Below are positions 10,679-19,715 of a stretch of 64,000 bases of DNA, piece after piece. The first letter of the stretch is position 1. Each line of letters starts with the position of its first letter. Origin of the DNA: an uncultured Pelagibacteraceae bacterium. Its GTDB lineage: Bacteria > Pseudomonadota > Alphaproteobacteria > Pelagibacterales > Pelagibacteraceae. Location of the stretch: positions 35,976 through 99,975 of the forward strand of contig CACJQQ010000002.1 of the NCBI GenBank assembly GCA_902595625.1, written 5' to 3'. A program made the translations under genes and the position numbers. Under the pieces are notes generated by a model that made no database searches, had not been told where the DNA came from, and saw only the letters and a program-made list of their open reading frames with translations.

Positions 10679-12002
10679 TTTTATTCTCCAATAAATGTTG
10701 ATCGACTAAATAAGGATTATTCAATTTTTTCTTAATTAAAGGCTCTTCTCTACAACGGCTTTCCACTTCTTTCCTAAAATGTCTTAACAAACCCTGAACT
10801 GGCCAGGCTGATCCTTCGCCAAAAGCACAAATAGTATGACCTTCAATTTGTTTTGTTACATCAGATAGCAAATCTATGTCACTGAAAGTTGCTTTTCTTT
10901 TAACTACTCTATCTAAAATTCTCCACATCCAACCTGATCCTTCTCTGCATGGAGTACATTGACCACAACTTTCATGTTTATAGAACCTGGCAATTCTAGC
11001 CATGCACTCAACAATATCCTGGTCTTTATTAATAACCACTATTCCAGCAGTACCTAATCCACTTTTATTCTCAATCAAAGAGTCAAAATCCATTGTTAAC
11101 GTATCGCAAACTTTTTTTGGTAATAAAGGCATAGATGAACCGCCTGGTATAACTGCTTGAAGATTATCCCAACCTCCAACTACTCCTCCAGCATGTTTTT
11201 CTATTAAATCTTTCAGAGGAATCCCCATTTCCTCCTCAACATTACATGGAGCATTTACGTTTCCCGAGATACAAAATATTTTAGTCCCAGTATTTTTTGG
11301 TCTACCTATTGAAGCAAACCACTTACCACCTCTTCTTAAAATTGTTGGTACAACAGCAACAGTTTCTACATTATTAACTATTGTAGGGCACCCATACAAA
11401 CCAACTAATGCTGGAAAAGGTGGTTTTAGTCTTGGTTGACCTTTATTACCTTCAATGCTTTCCAACAAAGCAGTTTCCTCACCACAAATATATGCTCCTG
11501 CTCCATAATGAATATGGATGTCAAAATCCCATCCAGACCCACAGGCATTTTTCCCTAAAAAATTTTTGGCATATGCTTGATCAATGGCTTCTTGTAGTCG
11601 CTTACCTTCATTAAGATATTCTCCTCGAATGTATATATAGCAAACATGAGCGTTAACTGTGTAACCAGCAATTAAACATCCTTCTATTAATTTTTGAGGC
11701 TCAAATCTTAAAATATCTCTATCCTTACATGTTCCAGGTTCAGACTCGTCTGCGTTAATTACTAAATAGTGTGGTCGTGAACCAACTTCTTTTGGGGCAA
11801 ATGACCATTTTAAACCAGTTGAAAAACCTGCGCCACCTCTACCTCTTAGTTCAGAAGTTTTTACTTCGTTAATTATCCATTCACGGCCTTTATTGATTAA
11901 ATTTTTAGTATCTTTCCAATCATCACGTTTTAATGAATTTTCAATATCCCAACCAAATTCATTATAAAGATTTTTAAATATTCTATTTTCTTTTTTAAGC
12001 AT
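10671..12002 (-). CDS. nuoF: NADH-quinone oxidoreductase subunit F
   Basis: The NADH- and FMN-binding subunit of complex I, 443 residues from the chosen start. Seen: the FMN/NADH loop [14 protein letters not shown], the second glycine-rich region [13 protein letters not shown], and the N3 [4Fe-4S] motif [11 protein letters not shown] with the fourth cysteine in [12 protein letters not shown] start at the ATG at 12002 because GGGGGA lies just upstream as a ribosome binding site. An ATG four codons earlier (12014) is possible. Either start overlaps nuoE, whose stop is at 11995-11997. Confidence 0.96.
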   Translation of the reverse strand: MLKKENRIFKNLYNEFGWDIENSLKRDDWKDTKNLINKGREWIINEVKTSELRGRGGAGFSTGLKWSFAPKEVGSRPHYLVINADESEPGTCKDRDILRFEPQKLIEGCLIAGYTVNAHVCYIYIRGEYLNEGKRLQEAIDQAYAKNFLGKNACGSGWDFDIHIHYGAGAYICGEETALLESIEGNKGQPRLKPPFPALVGLYGCPTIVNNVETVAVVPTILRRGGKWFASIGRPKNTGTKIFCISGNVNAPCNVEEEMGIPLKDLIEKHAGGVVGGWDNLQAVIPGGSSMPLLPKKVCDTLTMDFDSLIENKSGLGTAGIVVINKDQDIVECMARIARFYKHESCGQCTPCREGSGWMWRILDRVVKRKATFSDIDLLSDVTKQIEGHTICAFGEGSAWPVQGLLRHFRKEVESRCREEPLIKKKLNNPYLVDQHLLENKNA

Positions 12003-12600
12003 GTTTTCCCCCATTGCTAATTAAAATTTTTTCCGGAGAAGTATTTTTTCTCCCACGATATGAGCCAGGTTTTAAAGGTTTATCGTTTATTAAAGATATG
12101 AGAATTTCTTTTGTACTTTTTTCATCTAAGTCTTCATAGTAATCATCGTTTATTTGGACCATAGGGGCACTGACACAAGCTCCAAGACACTCAACCTCCA
12201 TCCAAGAACAATTACCTTTTTTTGAAATTTCGTTTTCATTTTGAGAAATATTTTCTTTACATAATTTTACTATTTTATCAGCGCCTCTAAGCAAACAAGG
12301 TGTTGTTGTGCATACTTGTATAAAATGTTTCCCTACAGGCGCAAGGTTGTACATTGTATAAAAAGTGGCAACTTCATAGACTGATATGTAAGGCATAGCT
12401 AGATAGTTTGCTATGAACTTCATTGCTGCCAAAGGAATCCAATTACCATTTTGTCTTTGAGCTAAATAAAGTAAAGGCATCACCGCACTTTTTTTATTTT
12501 TTTCAGGATATCTTTTTAAAATTTCCTCAGCTTTTTTTAAATTTTCATCTGAAAATTTAAATTCTTTTGGTTGGTTGTCATGTACTTTTTTTACGCTCAT
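11995..12600 (-). CDS. nuoE: NADH-quinone oxidoreductase subunit E
   Basis: A 201-residue thioredoxin-fold subunit that holds the N1a [2Fe-2S] cluster next to FMN. The four ligands are in CTTTPC (two cysteines five apart) and [10 protein letters not shown]. The N-terminal part ([17 protein letters not shown], then [16 protein letters not shown]) is the usual helical bundle. It overlaps nuoD by four bases at its start and nuoF at its end. Length is slightly above the usual ~170 because of a polar C-terminal extension typical of alphaproteobacteria. Confidence 0.96.
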   Translation of the reverse strand: MSVKKVHDNQPKEFKFSDENLKKAEEILKRYPEKNKKSAVMPLLYLAQRQNGNWIPLAAMKFIANYLAMPYISVYEVATFYTMYNLAPVGKHFIQVCTTTPCLLRGADKIVKLCKENISQNENEISKKGNCSWMEVECLGACVSAPMVQINDDYYEDLDEKSTKEILISLINDKPLKPGSYRGRKNTSPEKILISNGGKHA

Positions 12601-13772
12601 CTATCTACCTCTCCAAAAACTATATCTAATGAACCAAGCACAGCAGGTACGTCAGCCAACATGTGACCGCGAATAAGGTAATCCATTGCTTGCAAGTGGG
12701 AAAATCCTGGAGCTCTTATTTTACATCTGTAAGGTTTATTGCTTCCGTCAGATATTAGATAAACGCCAAACTCCCCTTTAGGTGCTTCTACTGCCGTATA
12801 AACATCTCCCTTAGGAACTCTATACCCTTCAGTAAATAATTTAAAATGGTGAATTAGCGCCTCCATAGATTGTTTAATGTCATCTCTATTAGGAGGAGAA
12901 ATTTTGTTATTAATAGATATAACTGGACCTTTCGGTAATCTCTCAATACATTGAAGTATGATTTTTACACTCTCTCTCATTTCCTCTATTCTACAAAGAT
13001 ATCTATCGTAACAGTCGCCATTTTTTCCAACTGGAATTTTAAAGTCTAAATCTTTATAAATTTCATAAGGTTGCGATCTTCTCAGATCCCATGGAACACC
13101 GGAACCTCTCAACATTACACCAGAAAAACTATGATCAAGTGCCTCCTGCTTTGAAACAATACCTATTTCAACATTACGTTGTTTAAAAATACGATTATCA
13201 GTTAGTAAGCCTTCTAGATCATCAATTATTTTTGGGAAAGACTTACAAAACTTTTCAATATCTTCTACAAGTTTCATTGGTATATCTTTGTGAACTCCTC
13301 CAGTTCTAAAATAATTTGCATGCAATCTTGAACCGGATGCTCTTTCATAAAAAGTCATTAATGTTTCTCTTTCTTCAAAGCCCCATAAAGATGGAGTTAA
13401 AGCCCCTACATCTAAGGCTTGTGTGGTTACATTTAAAATATGACTTAGAATTCTTCCAATTTCACAAAATATTACCCTTATGTATTTAGCTCTTATAGGT
13501 ACTTCCACATTCAGCAATTTTTCGGCTGCCAAAGCAAAGGCGTGTTCTTGATTCATAGGTGCTACATAATCTAATCTGTCAAAATAAGGTAAAGCTTGGG
13601 TATAAGTTTTTTGCTCTATTAATTTTTCTGTTCCTCGATGAAGAAGACCTATATGTGGGTCAGCTTTCTCAACAATTTCTCCATCTAATTCCAAAATTAA
13701 TCTCAATACGCCGTGTGCTGCAGGATGCTGCGGTCCAAAATTAAGACTTAATGATTTAGTTTTTTTTACCAT
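12597..13772 (-). CDS. nuoD: NADH-quinone oxidoreductase subunit D
   Basis: The 391-residue 49-kDa-type subunit, related to [NiFe] hydrogenase large subunits, lines the quinone-reduction site together with NuoB. The quinone-pocket motif [14 protein letters not shown] is at residues 12-25. [13 protein letters not shown] and [13 protein letters not shown] follow, and the conserved C-terminal DIVFGEVDR is intact. NuoC and NuoD are separate genes here, not fused as in E. coli. The start lies 17 bases inside nuoC. Confidence 0.97.
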   Translation of the reverse strand: MVKKTKSLSLNFGPQHPAAHGVLRLILELDGEIVEKADPHIGLLHRGTEKLIEQKTYTQALPYFDRLDYVAPMNQEHAFALAAEKLLNVEVPIRAKYIRVIFCEIGRILSHILNVTTQALDVGALTPSLWGFEERETLMTFYERASGSRLHANYFRTGGVHKDIPMKLVEDIEKFCKSFPKIIDDLEGLLTDNRIFKQRNVEIGIVSKQEALDHSFSGVMLRGSGVPWDLRRSQPYEIYKDLDFKIPVGKNGDCYDRYLCRIEEMRESVKIILQCIERLPKGPVISINNKISPPNRDDIKQSMEALIHHFKLFTEGYRVPKGDVYTAVEAPKGEFGVYLISDGSNKPYRCKIRAPGFSHLQAMDYLIRGHMLADVPAVLGSLDIVFGEVDR

Positions 13773-14370
13773 CTTTTTCCATGTTTTTTATTTCTTTAAT
13801 ATAATTTGTTCCCTCCCAAGGGCTTTCGAAATCGAAATTTCTATAATTTTGCTCAAGCTTAACTGGCTCATAAATAACTTTTTTTTCTTTCTCGCTGTAT
13901 CTAACTTCATTAAAGCCGGTTAAAGGAAAATCTTTTCTCAAAGGATGTCCTTTGAATCCATAATCAGTCAAAATTCTCCTTAGATCAGGATGGTTTTTAA
14001 ATTTAATTCCGTACATATCAAAAACTTCTCTTTCCATCCAATTAGCTGACGGAAAAATTTTAGTTAAAGAATTTATTGTTTGATTAATTTGAAATTTGAT
14101 TAAAACTTTAATTCTTAAATTATGCTCATGAGACAAAAAGAGATAAACTAATTCAAATCTTTTTTCGTTTTCTGGATAGTCTACCCCAGCAATATCAATA
14201 AGTTGTTTAAACCTACAGTTTTCATTTGATTTTAAAAATTGAACTACATCAATTAAATCACTTTCATCAATCTCAATGAGCAATTCTTCATTTTCAATAG
14301 ATGAGTTTTTTATTTTACTTGAGAGCTCTGAATTAATTAATTTTTCAATTTTTTGAAGATTTAAAATCAT
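13756..14370 (-). CDS. nuoC: NADH-quinone oxidoreductase subunit C
   Basis: The 204-residue 30-kDa-type subunit of the complex I peripheral arm. The family signature [20 protein letters not shown] (about residues 109-128) and [22 protein letters not shown] following it are clear. It carries no cofactor and acts as a structural partner of NuoD. It begins one base after the nuoB stop and overlaps nuoD by 17 bases. Confidence 0.96.
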   Translation of the reverse strand: MILNLQKIEKLINSELSSKIKNSSIENEELLIEIDESDLIDVVQFLKSNENCRFKQLIDIAGVDYPENEKRFELVYLFLSHEHNLRIKVLIKFQINQTINSLTKIFPSANWMEREVFDMYGIKFKNHPDLRRILTDYGFKGHPLRKDFPLTGFNEVRYSEKEKKVIYEPVKLEQNYRNFDFESPWEGTNYIKEIKNMEKDGKKN

Positions 14371-14371
14371 T

Positions 14372-14908
14372 TTATCTTTTTAAAGAACCTTCTCTTCTTA
14401 TTTTTTTTTGAAGTTGTAAAATCCCATATAACAAAGCTTCAGCTGATGGTGGGCAGCCTGGAATGTAAATATCTACTGGTACAATTTTATCACAACCTCT
14501 CACAACTGAATAAGAGTAGTGATAATATCCTCCTCCATTAGCACAGCTTCCCATTGATACAACATACCTTGGTTCTGGCATTTGATCATAAACTTTTCTA
14601 AGAGCTGGAGCCATTTTATTTGTTAAAGTTCCTGCTACAATCATCACATCAGATTGCCTCGGTGAAGCTCGTGGTGCAGCACCAAATCTCTCAAGATCAT
14701 ATCTTGGCATCGAAGTTTGCATCATTTCTACAGCGCAACATGCAAGTCCAAATGTCATCCAATGTAAAGACCCTGTCCTAGCCCAATTAATTAAATTATC
14801 GCTTGAAGTAGTTATAAATCCTTTTTCTGCGAAATCTTTTGCTAAATCTTTAAATTCTTCTGGAATTTGTTTTTGTTTATCGGAATTTAAATTCATTTTT
14901 ATTCCCAT
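14372..14908 (-). CDS. nuoB: NADH-quinone oxidoreductase subunit B
   Basis: The subunit that holds the terminal [4Fe-4S] cluster N2, which reduces quinone. The tandem cysteines [10 protein letters not shown], then GSCANGGG and the final ligand in [15 protein letters not shown], are all present. Three starts are possible: GTG at 14929, ATG at 14908 and ATG at 14896. I chose 14908 (178 residues) because AAGGGG lies seven bases upstream; 14896 lies two bases after the nuoA stop and is almost as likely. The 14908 start overlaps the end of nuoA. Confidence 0.95.
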   Translation of the reverse strand: MGIKMNLNSDKQKQIPEEFKDLAKDFAEKGFITTSSDNLINWARTGSLHWMTFGLACCAVEMMQTSMPRYDLERFGAAPRASPRQSDVMIVAGTLTNKMAPALRKVYDQMPEPRYVVSMGSCANGGGYYHYSYSVVRGCDKIVPVDIYIPGCPPSAEALLYGILQLQKKIRREGSLKR

Positions 14909-15267
14909 TCTAACGCCCCTTTTTTCCACTCATATATAAATCCGATAGTCAAAACCCCTAAAAAAAACATCATCGACCAAAAACCTGTTGGACCTATTCC
15001 TCCTAAAGATATTGCCCAAGGAAAAAGGAAAGCAATCTCTAAATCAAAAATAATGAAGAGAATAGCAACTAAATAAAATCTTACATCAAATTCCATTCTC
15101 GAGTCATCAAATGCCTCGAAACCACATTCGTATGCTGATAACTTTTCTGGATCTGGGTTAGAGGGAGAAGCTAAATAATTAGCAACAATAAAACCTATGC
15201 TTAAAAATAAAGCTATAAATAAAAATATTATTATAGATAAATATTCAGATAAAAAATTATAAATCAT
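14899..15267 (-). CDS. nuoA: NADH-quinone oxidoreductase subunit A
   Basis: A 122-residue protein (ND3 homologue) with three membrane helices. The conserved cysteine loop [34 protein letters not shown] between helices 1 and 2 identifies it. It is the first gene of the 14-gene nuo operon. No clear Shine-Dalgarno sequence lies within 15 bases of the ATG. A small inverted repeat (15288-15308) and a ten-base palindrome (15342-15351) lie in the leader, and tRNA-Asp is 166 bases upstream on the same strand. Confidence 0.96.
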   Translation of the reverse strand: MIYNFLSEYLSIIIFLFIALFLSIGFIVANYLASPSNPDPEKLSAYECGFEAFDDSRMEFDVRFYLVAILFIIFDLEIAFLFPWAISLGGIGPTGFWSMMFFLGVLTIGFIYEWKKGALEWE

Positions 15268-15287
15268 GTTTTTTTTATTAATACCTA

Positions 15288-15308
15288 CCTCAATACCGTA
15301 GTTTGAGG
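15288..15308 (-). repeat. Inverted repeat in the nuo operon leader
   Basis: Read on the minus strand, CCTCAA and TTGAGG are perfect reverse complements separated by nine bases, ending 20 bases before the nuoA ATG. The right arm contains GAGG, the only ribosome-binding-like sequence nearby, so a hairpin could mask it. No U-run follows, so it is not a typical terminator. A function is inferred only from position. Confidence 0.35.
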
Positions 15309-15341
15309 ATTCTTATATTAACAATAACTCTTTATAACATT

Positions 15342-15351
15342 TTACATGTAA
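15342..15351. promoter_or_regulatory. Ten-base perfect palindrome TTACATGTAA upstream of nuoA
   Basis: TTACATGTAA is its own reverse complement and lies 75-84 bases upstream of the nuoA ATG, between tRNA-Asp and nuoA. It could be a protein-binding site, but short palindromes arise by chance in AT-rich DNA. No regulator is identified. Confidence 0.2.
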
Positions 15352-15433
15352 GAGTACAGGACAGAAGGAAGCATTTTTGTTGATTAAATAATAATGATTT
15401 CAAACTTTTTAGATGAAAACGATTATCAACTAG

Positions 15434-15511
15434 TGGCGGGAGTGACGGGACTCGAACCCGCGACCTCCTGCGTGACAGGCAGGCGCTCTAACCAAGCTGA
15501 GCTACACCCCC
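15434..15511 (-). tRNA. tRNA-Asp (anticodon GTC)
   Basis: The minus strand folds into a full cloverleaf. The acceptor stem is GGGGGTG paired with CACTCCC, the D arm is AGCTCAGCTTGGTTAGAGC, and the anticodon stem CCTGC/GCAGG encloses CTGTCAC with anticodon GTC. The T arm contains GGTTCGAGTCC. The discriminator base G is followed by an encoded CCA. It lies eight bases downstream of tRNA-Val and is probably cotranscribed with it. Confidence 0.96.
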
Positions 15512-15519
15512 TTACTTAA

Positions 15520-15595
15520 TGGTGGGCGGTAAAGGACTCGAACCTATGACCCTCTCGGTGTAAACGAGATGCTCTACCAACTGAGCTAACCGCCC
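15520..15595 (-). tRNA. tRNA-Val (anticodon TAC)
   Basis: The minus strand starts GGGCGGTTAGCTCAGTTGG. The anticodon stem TCTCG/CGAGA encloses TTTACAC with anticodon TAC, the T arm contains GGTTCGAGTCC, and the acceptor closes with CCGCCC followed by ACCA. CCA is encoded. It is the first gene of the tRNA-Val/tRNA-Asp pair, which precedes the nuo operon on the same strand. Confidence 0.96.
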
Positions 15596-15612
15596 TATTA
15601 AATAAAACCGAG

Positions 15613-15641
15613 ATATACAATAAAAAATTTATAAAGTAAAA
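15613..15641 (-). promoter_or_regulatory. Candidate promoter of the tRNA-Val/tRNA-Asp unit
   Basis: On the minus strand a -35-like TTTACT (15636-15641) and a -10-like TATATC (15613-15618) are separated by 17 bases. They lie about 17 bases before the mature 5' end of tRNA-Val. Each matches its consensus at only four of six positions, so this is a position-supported guess. Confidence 0.3.
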
Positions 15642-15694
15642 AAGTATTTAATTTGTAGTGTAATTTATATAAATACCAGTATTATTGATATTAA

Positions 15695-16219
15695 ATGATT
15701 TTATCTTGTAATTCATGTGGTAAAAAATTTGTAGTTCCGGATAGTGCTATAACAGCCTCTGGAAGAACGGTTCAATGTGGATCTTGTGGCAATAAATGGA
15801 AGCAATTTCCTATTAATGAAATTAAAAAAACACAGGCAGTTACAAGCGCTCAAAATAAAGTTTCAAAGGTTAAAAATTATCAACAAAAAGTAAACAAACC
15901 AAAAAAAATCAAAAGGACTGGTATAAAAAAAACCAGAGAAATAAATTTATATTCTCCAGAATATTTGGCTAAAAAACACGGGATCAAGCTAAATAATGAA
16001 GACGATAAAAAAGCTTTATCTAAAGGTAAAATATCTTTTGGGTTTTACAATTCTTTATTGTTATTTTTAGTGATAATTATAATTTTATCTAGAGGTCTTT
16101 ATTTTTTCCAAGACTTTGTTGTTCAAAAATTTCCATTCACAGAATTTTATATAGATTATTTTTTTGAGAGTATAAAAAATATGTTTGAGATATGGAAAAA
16201 TCTTATTTCTAATTATTAG
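15695..16219 (+). CDS. Zinc-ribbon (MJ0042-type) single-pass membrane protein
   Basis: A 174-residue protein of unknown function. The N-terminus is an MJ0042-type zinc ribbon with cysteines at 5, 8, 28 and 31 (CNSCGKKF ... VQCGSCGNKW). A lysine-rich linker follows (about 45-110), then one membrane segment (about 117-135) and a short polar tail. Alphaproteobacteria often have such 'zinc-ribbon domain-containing' proteins; no reaction is known to me. It runs divergently from the tRNA pair, has no evident ribosome binding site, and its 3' end overlaps the convergent fusion gene by 11 bases. Confidence 0.8.
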   Translation: MILSCNSCGKKFVVPDSAITASGRTVQCGSCGNKWKQFPINEIKKTQAVTSAQNKVSKVKNYQQKVNKPKKIKRTGIKKTREINLYSPEYLAKKHGIKLNNEDDKKALSKGKISFGFYNSLLLFLVIIIILSRGLYFFQDFVVQKFPFTEFYIDYFFESIKNMFEIWKNLISNY

Positions 16220-18761
16220 TCTCTAAATCTTTAATATTAACAAAATTTTCAGATAAATTTAAATTATTTTTTTTAATATCATCAAAAAAATTCCAAGCTA
16301 GAACTAATATTGTATTTTTTTTATTTTTTATTTTCGATTTATCTTTAATAGGAATGTTAACTCCTGGTATAAATTTATTGTGTTTTAGTTTATTGTCTTC
16401 AACAATAAAATCGATTTCTTTTGAAATTCCAAAAAAATTCAAGGCTGTTGTTGCTTTAGCGGGTGCGCCAAAGCCAATAATTGGATTGTTCTGCTCTTTA
16501 AGTTTTTTAATTTTAGCTAAAACATTCTCTTTAATTTTATAAACTTTTTCTCCAAATCTTTGATAAGTTTTAAAATCTTTTATTCCAAATTTTTCCTCCT
16601 CTTTAAGCATTTTAGTAACGCTAGACTCAATTTTAAATCTTTTGTCTTTTTTAATATAAACTCTTATAGACCCCCCATGTGTATTCACTCGTTCACATCT
16701 AAAGATTTTTGCATCAAATTGATTAAAAAAATAAACCAAAGATGTTAATGACCAATAATTGTAGTGTTCATGATAGATATTATCAAAAGTCAAATCCTTA
16801 AGAGTATTCATTAAATATTGAACTTCTATTATTATTGTGCCTTTTTTACTTAATAGACTTAGCATGCATTCGGCCATTTCCTTAAGTTTGTCTGAGTGAG
16901 CAAAAACGTTAGATGCTAAAATCAAATCTGCATTTTTTTTTATCTTTTTAATATTTTTTTTCTCTAAAAAACCATTAAAGGTTTTAACTTTATTCTTATT
17001 TGCTAATCTTGCTAAATTTTTTGCCGGTTCTATTCCTAATACTTTTTTAAAACCTAAATCTAAAAAAGGTTTTAATGCAATACCATCATTACTCCCAATA
17101 TCAATGATGTATGATTTTTTTTTATTTAGTTTTAATTCTTTGGAATATTTTTTCGCAGCTTCAACAAAGTGATTTCTAAAAATTTTTGAAGTTGAAGATG
17201 TATAAAGATAATTTGAAAACATTTTTTTAGGATCAACTGCTACGGATAGTTGGCAATTGTGACAATTTTCACAGTAATTTACTTCGAGTGGATATAGGTC
17301 GCATTTTTCATTTTTTTTATTGATCAGATTATTTGCTAATGGTTGATATCCTAATGATACGACTCTTTTAAGATTATTATTACCACAAGATCGACATTCA
17401 AATTTATAACATTTTAATAATAAATTTTTTTCTTTTTCGTCTACAAATAAATGTCTTATGGTATGAGTGATTCCGTAGTTTTCATGATCTCTTTCGCCTC
17501 TAACTAAATTTAAAAAAGTTGTATCTTTTGCAAATACCATTGTATGGGCTACATTAGGTTTAATGATTGATAATTGTCCTGCGTTTACTACTTGAGTAAT
17601 TTTAGGTGCGTTGGGATTAATAATATCTTGAAAAATTTCTATAATTTGTCCTTTTGTAAATAAACATTTTTGCTCTTGTTGAGGGTGGTAATGATTAGCT
17701 CTAATGGTTCCTTTTTTTGACTCTATCATTCCAATTAAATTGATAGGCTCGGTTAACTCATGATTGCTAATCACTCCTCTTTCATCAATAAATAAATTTT
17801 CTCCATCTTTTACATGTTCTAAATCTTTAATTAATTTTTGCTTGGACCACTTTTGAATCATTTCTTTTATGTTTTGATCTAAATTATATAAAAACTCGAA
17901 ACCAGAATTTAGTAGTTTTTTATTTGATAAAGAGAAACCCAAGTTAGGAACTTCATCATTGGTCTCTTTAAGTGAAATTTTTGGATTATGTTTTTTGCAA
18001 ATTTCTGCTACTTCTTTTACTGTTAAGGTGTCTTTTGTCAAATTAAATGTTTCAGACTTAATATCATTTTTTTCTTCCATAAATTTAAAACACCTAGCTA
18101 CATCTATTAAAGGAACAAGACTTTTTATCTGTCTTCCACCAGCAAACAATTTCAAGGTTCCATTTTGTGAGGCTATTTTTGAAAATAAATTTGGCATAAT
18201 ATCAATTCTCATTGAGTCAGTTGAATATCCATAAACAGAACCAAGTCTTAAGATTACATAATTTTTCCCAGATTTTTTCAGTTGGTCTTCATTTACTGCC
18301 TTGGAAGAAGAATAAGATAAAACTGGTTTTGTTTTTTCGTTCTCTTTAATATCTAATTTTACTTCTTCTATACCCTCGTAAACTACATGAGTAGATGGAA
18401 AAATAATTTTACATTTGTTGCTAATTGCATCTAAAATATTTTGGGTACCCTTTTCTCCTACTTCTTTAATTTTTTCATCTTGAACTGCTGATGACTCACT
18501 TTTTGTTCTAGGTACTTGTGTAACACCTGCTAAATGATGCACAACATCAGCATCCTTAAAATATTTATTAATTAAGTTTTTATCCAATATATCTCCCTGA
18601 ATAAAATCCATATTCCAATTTCTTATTTGGTTGACTCTTTCTGAGATAAATCTGTTATCAATAACAATAATCTGATGGTGCCAGCTGACACCCGAATAAA
18701 GCTTACACAGCTCTGTACCAATATATCCCAAACCACCTGTTATAATTATTTTTTTTTTCAT
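16209..18761 (-). CDS. Three-domain fusion: NAD-dependent epimerase + cupin (sugar isomerase/epimerase-like) + SAM C-methyltransferase
   Basis: This 850-residue protein joins three sugar-nucleotide enzymes. Residues 1-310 are an extended short-chain dehydrogenase/epimerase (GGLGYIG at 9-15, catalytic-type Y150xxxK154). Residues about 320-445 resemble a cupin or WxcM/RmlC-like sugar isomerase/epimerase (NHYHPQQEQ, PNVAHTM). Residues about 450-850 are a NovU/TylC3-type methyltransferase: a zinc-binding module (C451, C456, C459, C487, C497, C500, C503), a SAM site (DIGSNDG, 554-560), the YHEHYNYWS segment and the C-terminal GFGAPAKATT region. It would make a modified, possibly C-methylated deoxysugar for surface glycans. 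Its neighbour is a divergent glycosyltransferase. The exact product is unknown. Confidence 0.85.
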   Translation of the reverse strand: MKKKIIITGGLGYIGTELCKLYSGVSWHHQIIVIDNRFISERVNQIRNWNMDFIQGDILDKNLINKYFKDADVVHHLAGVTQVPRTKSESSAVQDEKIKEVGEKGTQNILDAISNKCKIIFPSTHVVYEGIEEVKLDIKENEKTKPVLSYSSSKAVNEDQLKKSGKNYVILRLGSVYGYSTDSMRIDIMPNLFSKIASQNGTLKLFAGGRQIKSLVPLIDVARCFKFMEEKNDIKSETFNLTKDTLTVKEVAEICKKHNPKISLKETNDEVPNLGFSLSNKKLLNSGFEFLYNLDQNIKEMIQKWSKQKLIKDLEHVKDGENLFIDERGVISNHELTEPINLIGMIESKKGTIRANHYHPQQEQKCLFTKGQIIEIFQDIINPNAPKITQVVNAGQLSIIKPNVAHTMVFAKDTTFLNLVRGERDHENYGITHTIRHLFVDEKEKNLLLKCYKFECRSCGNNNLKRVVSLGYQPLANNLINKKNEKCDLYPLEVNYCENCHNCQLSVAVDPKKMFSNYLYTSSTSKIFRNHFVEAAKKYSKELKLNKKKSYIIDIGSNDGIALKPFLDLGFKKVLGIEPAKNLARLANKNKVKTFNGFLEKKNIKKIKKNADLILASNVFAHSDKLKEMAECMLSLLSKKGTIIIEVQYLMNTLKDLTFDNIYHEHYNYWSLTSLVYFFNQFDAKIFRCERVNTHGGSIRVYIKKDKRFKIESSVTKMLKEEEKFGIKDFKTYQRFGEKVYKIKENVLAKIKKLKEQNNPIIGFGAPAKATTALNFFGISKEIDFIVEDNKLKHNKFIPGVNIPIKDKSKIKNKKNTILVLAWNFFDDIKKNNLNLSENFVNIKDLETNN

Positions 18762-18814
18762 AGAAAAATTAATTAATATTTACTTATATTATATTTTATT
18801 ATAACTCAAATAAC
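18762..18814. promoter_or_regulatory. Bidirectional promoter region between the sugar fusion gene and GT17
   Basis: This 53-base gap between two divergent starts is almost entirely A and T. On the plus strand it contains TTTACT followed by TATAAC with a short 15-base spacer. On the minus strand it contains TTGAGT and several TATAAT-like hexamers. Both genes must start within or near it; the exact elements cannot be fixed by eye. Confidence 0.35.
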
Positions 18815-19705
18815 ATGAATATATATGACTGCTTCATGTATTTTGATGAAGACCTTCTTTTAGACATAAGGCTGAATTCTTTAGATAAATTTGTAAAAAA
18901 ATTTGTAATCACTGAAGCGACTTATACCCACAATGGTAAGAAGAAAAAATTAAATTTTGACATTAATAAATTTCAAAAATTTAAAGATAAAATCACTTAT
19001 ATCATTGTAGAAAATCAACCCCAAAACGTTCTTAAAATAGATGATACGGACACAAAAGAAAAAGAGGGAGAAAAACTTATTTTAAATGGTATGGCTAGAG
19101 ATTATTTTCAGAGAGAAAATTTATCTAGAGGATTAAATAATGTTACCGATGAAGACTTAATTTTAATAAGTGATCTTGATGAAATTCCTAATTTAGAAAA
19201 TTTAAGTTTTGAAAATGTAAATAATAAAATAATTATTTTTGAGCAAAAAATATTATATTATAAATTAAATTTACTTTATGATAAATTTCTTTGGCACGGG
19301 ACTAGAGCTATCAAAAAAAAGAATTTTTTATCTCCTCAGTGGTTAAGAAACATTAAAGCAAAAAAGTATCCAAAATGGAGATTGGATACTCTCTTTTCCA
19401 AAAAAAAATACTCTAATGTTGCTTTTGTTAAAAATGGAGGATGGCATTTTACATGCTTAAAAACACCTGAGCAGCTTGAAAAAAAATTATTAAATTATGC
19501 GCATCACTACGAATTTCAAGAAAGTGGTCTAAAATTAGAAGACATAAAAAAATTTATATCAGAAAAAAGAATTGTGTATGACTATAATATTGATCAAAAA
19601 AAATATAAGTGGTCAGGCCAGTCAACATTAAAAAAATTAGAAAATAATTTTTTACCCAGTTATATTTCCAATAATTTAAATAAATTTACTGATTGGCTGG
19701 AATAA
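18815..19705 (+). CDS. Family 17 glycosyltransferase (N-acetylglucosaminyltransferase-like)
   Basis: A 296-residue protein with the GT17 opening YDCFMYFDEDLLLDIRLNSL (residues 4-23), FVITEATYTHNG and the DxD-type segment DLILISDLDEIPN (about 113-125), followed by GGWHFTCLKTPEQ. GT17 is best known from eukaryotic bisecting GlcNAc-transferases, and bacterial members sit in surface-glycan loci. It has no signal peptide or membrane segment and is probably cytoplasmic. It is divergent from the sugar-modifying fusion gene, so a shared glycan pathway is likely but inferred. Its 3' end lies ten bases from the lon stop. Confidence 0.85.
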   Translation: MNIYDCFMYFDEDLLLDIRLNSLDKFVKKFVITEATYTHNGKKKKLNFDINKFQKFKDKITYIIVENQPQNVLKIDDTDTKEKEGEKLILNGMARDYFQRENLSRGLNNVTDEDLILISDLDEIPNLENLSFENVNNKIIIFEQKILYYKLNLLYDKFLWHGTRAIKKKNFLSPQWLRNIKAKKYPKWRLDTLFSKKKYSNVAFVKNGGWHFTCLKTPEQLEKKLLNYAHHYEFQESGLKLEDIKKFISEKRIVYDYNIDQKKYKWSGQSTLKKLENNFLPSYISNNLNKFTDWLE

Positions 19706-19715
19706 TTTACTAAGT

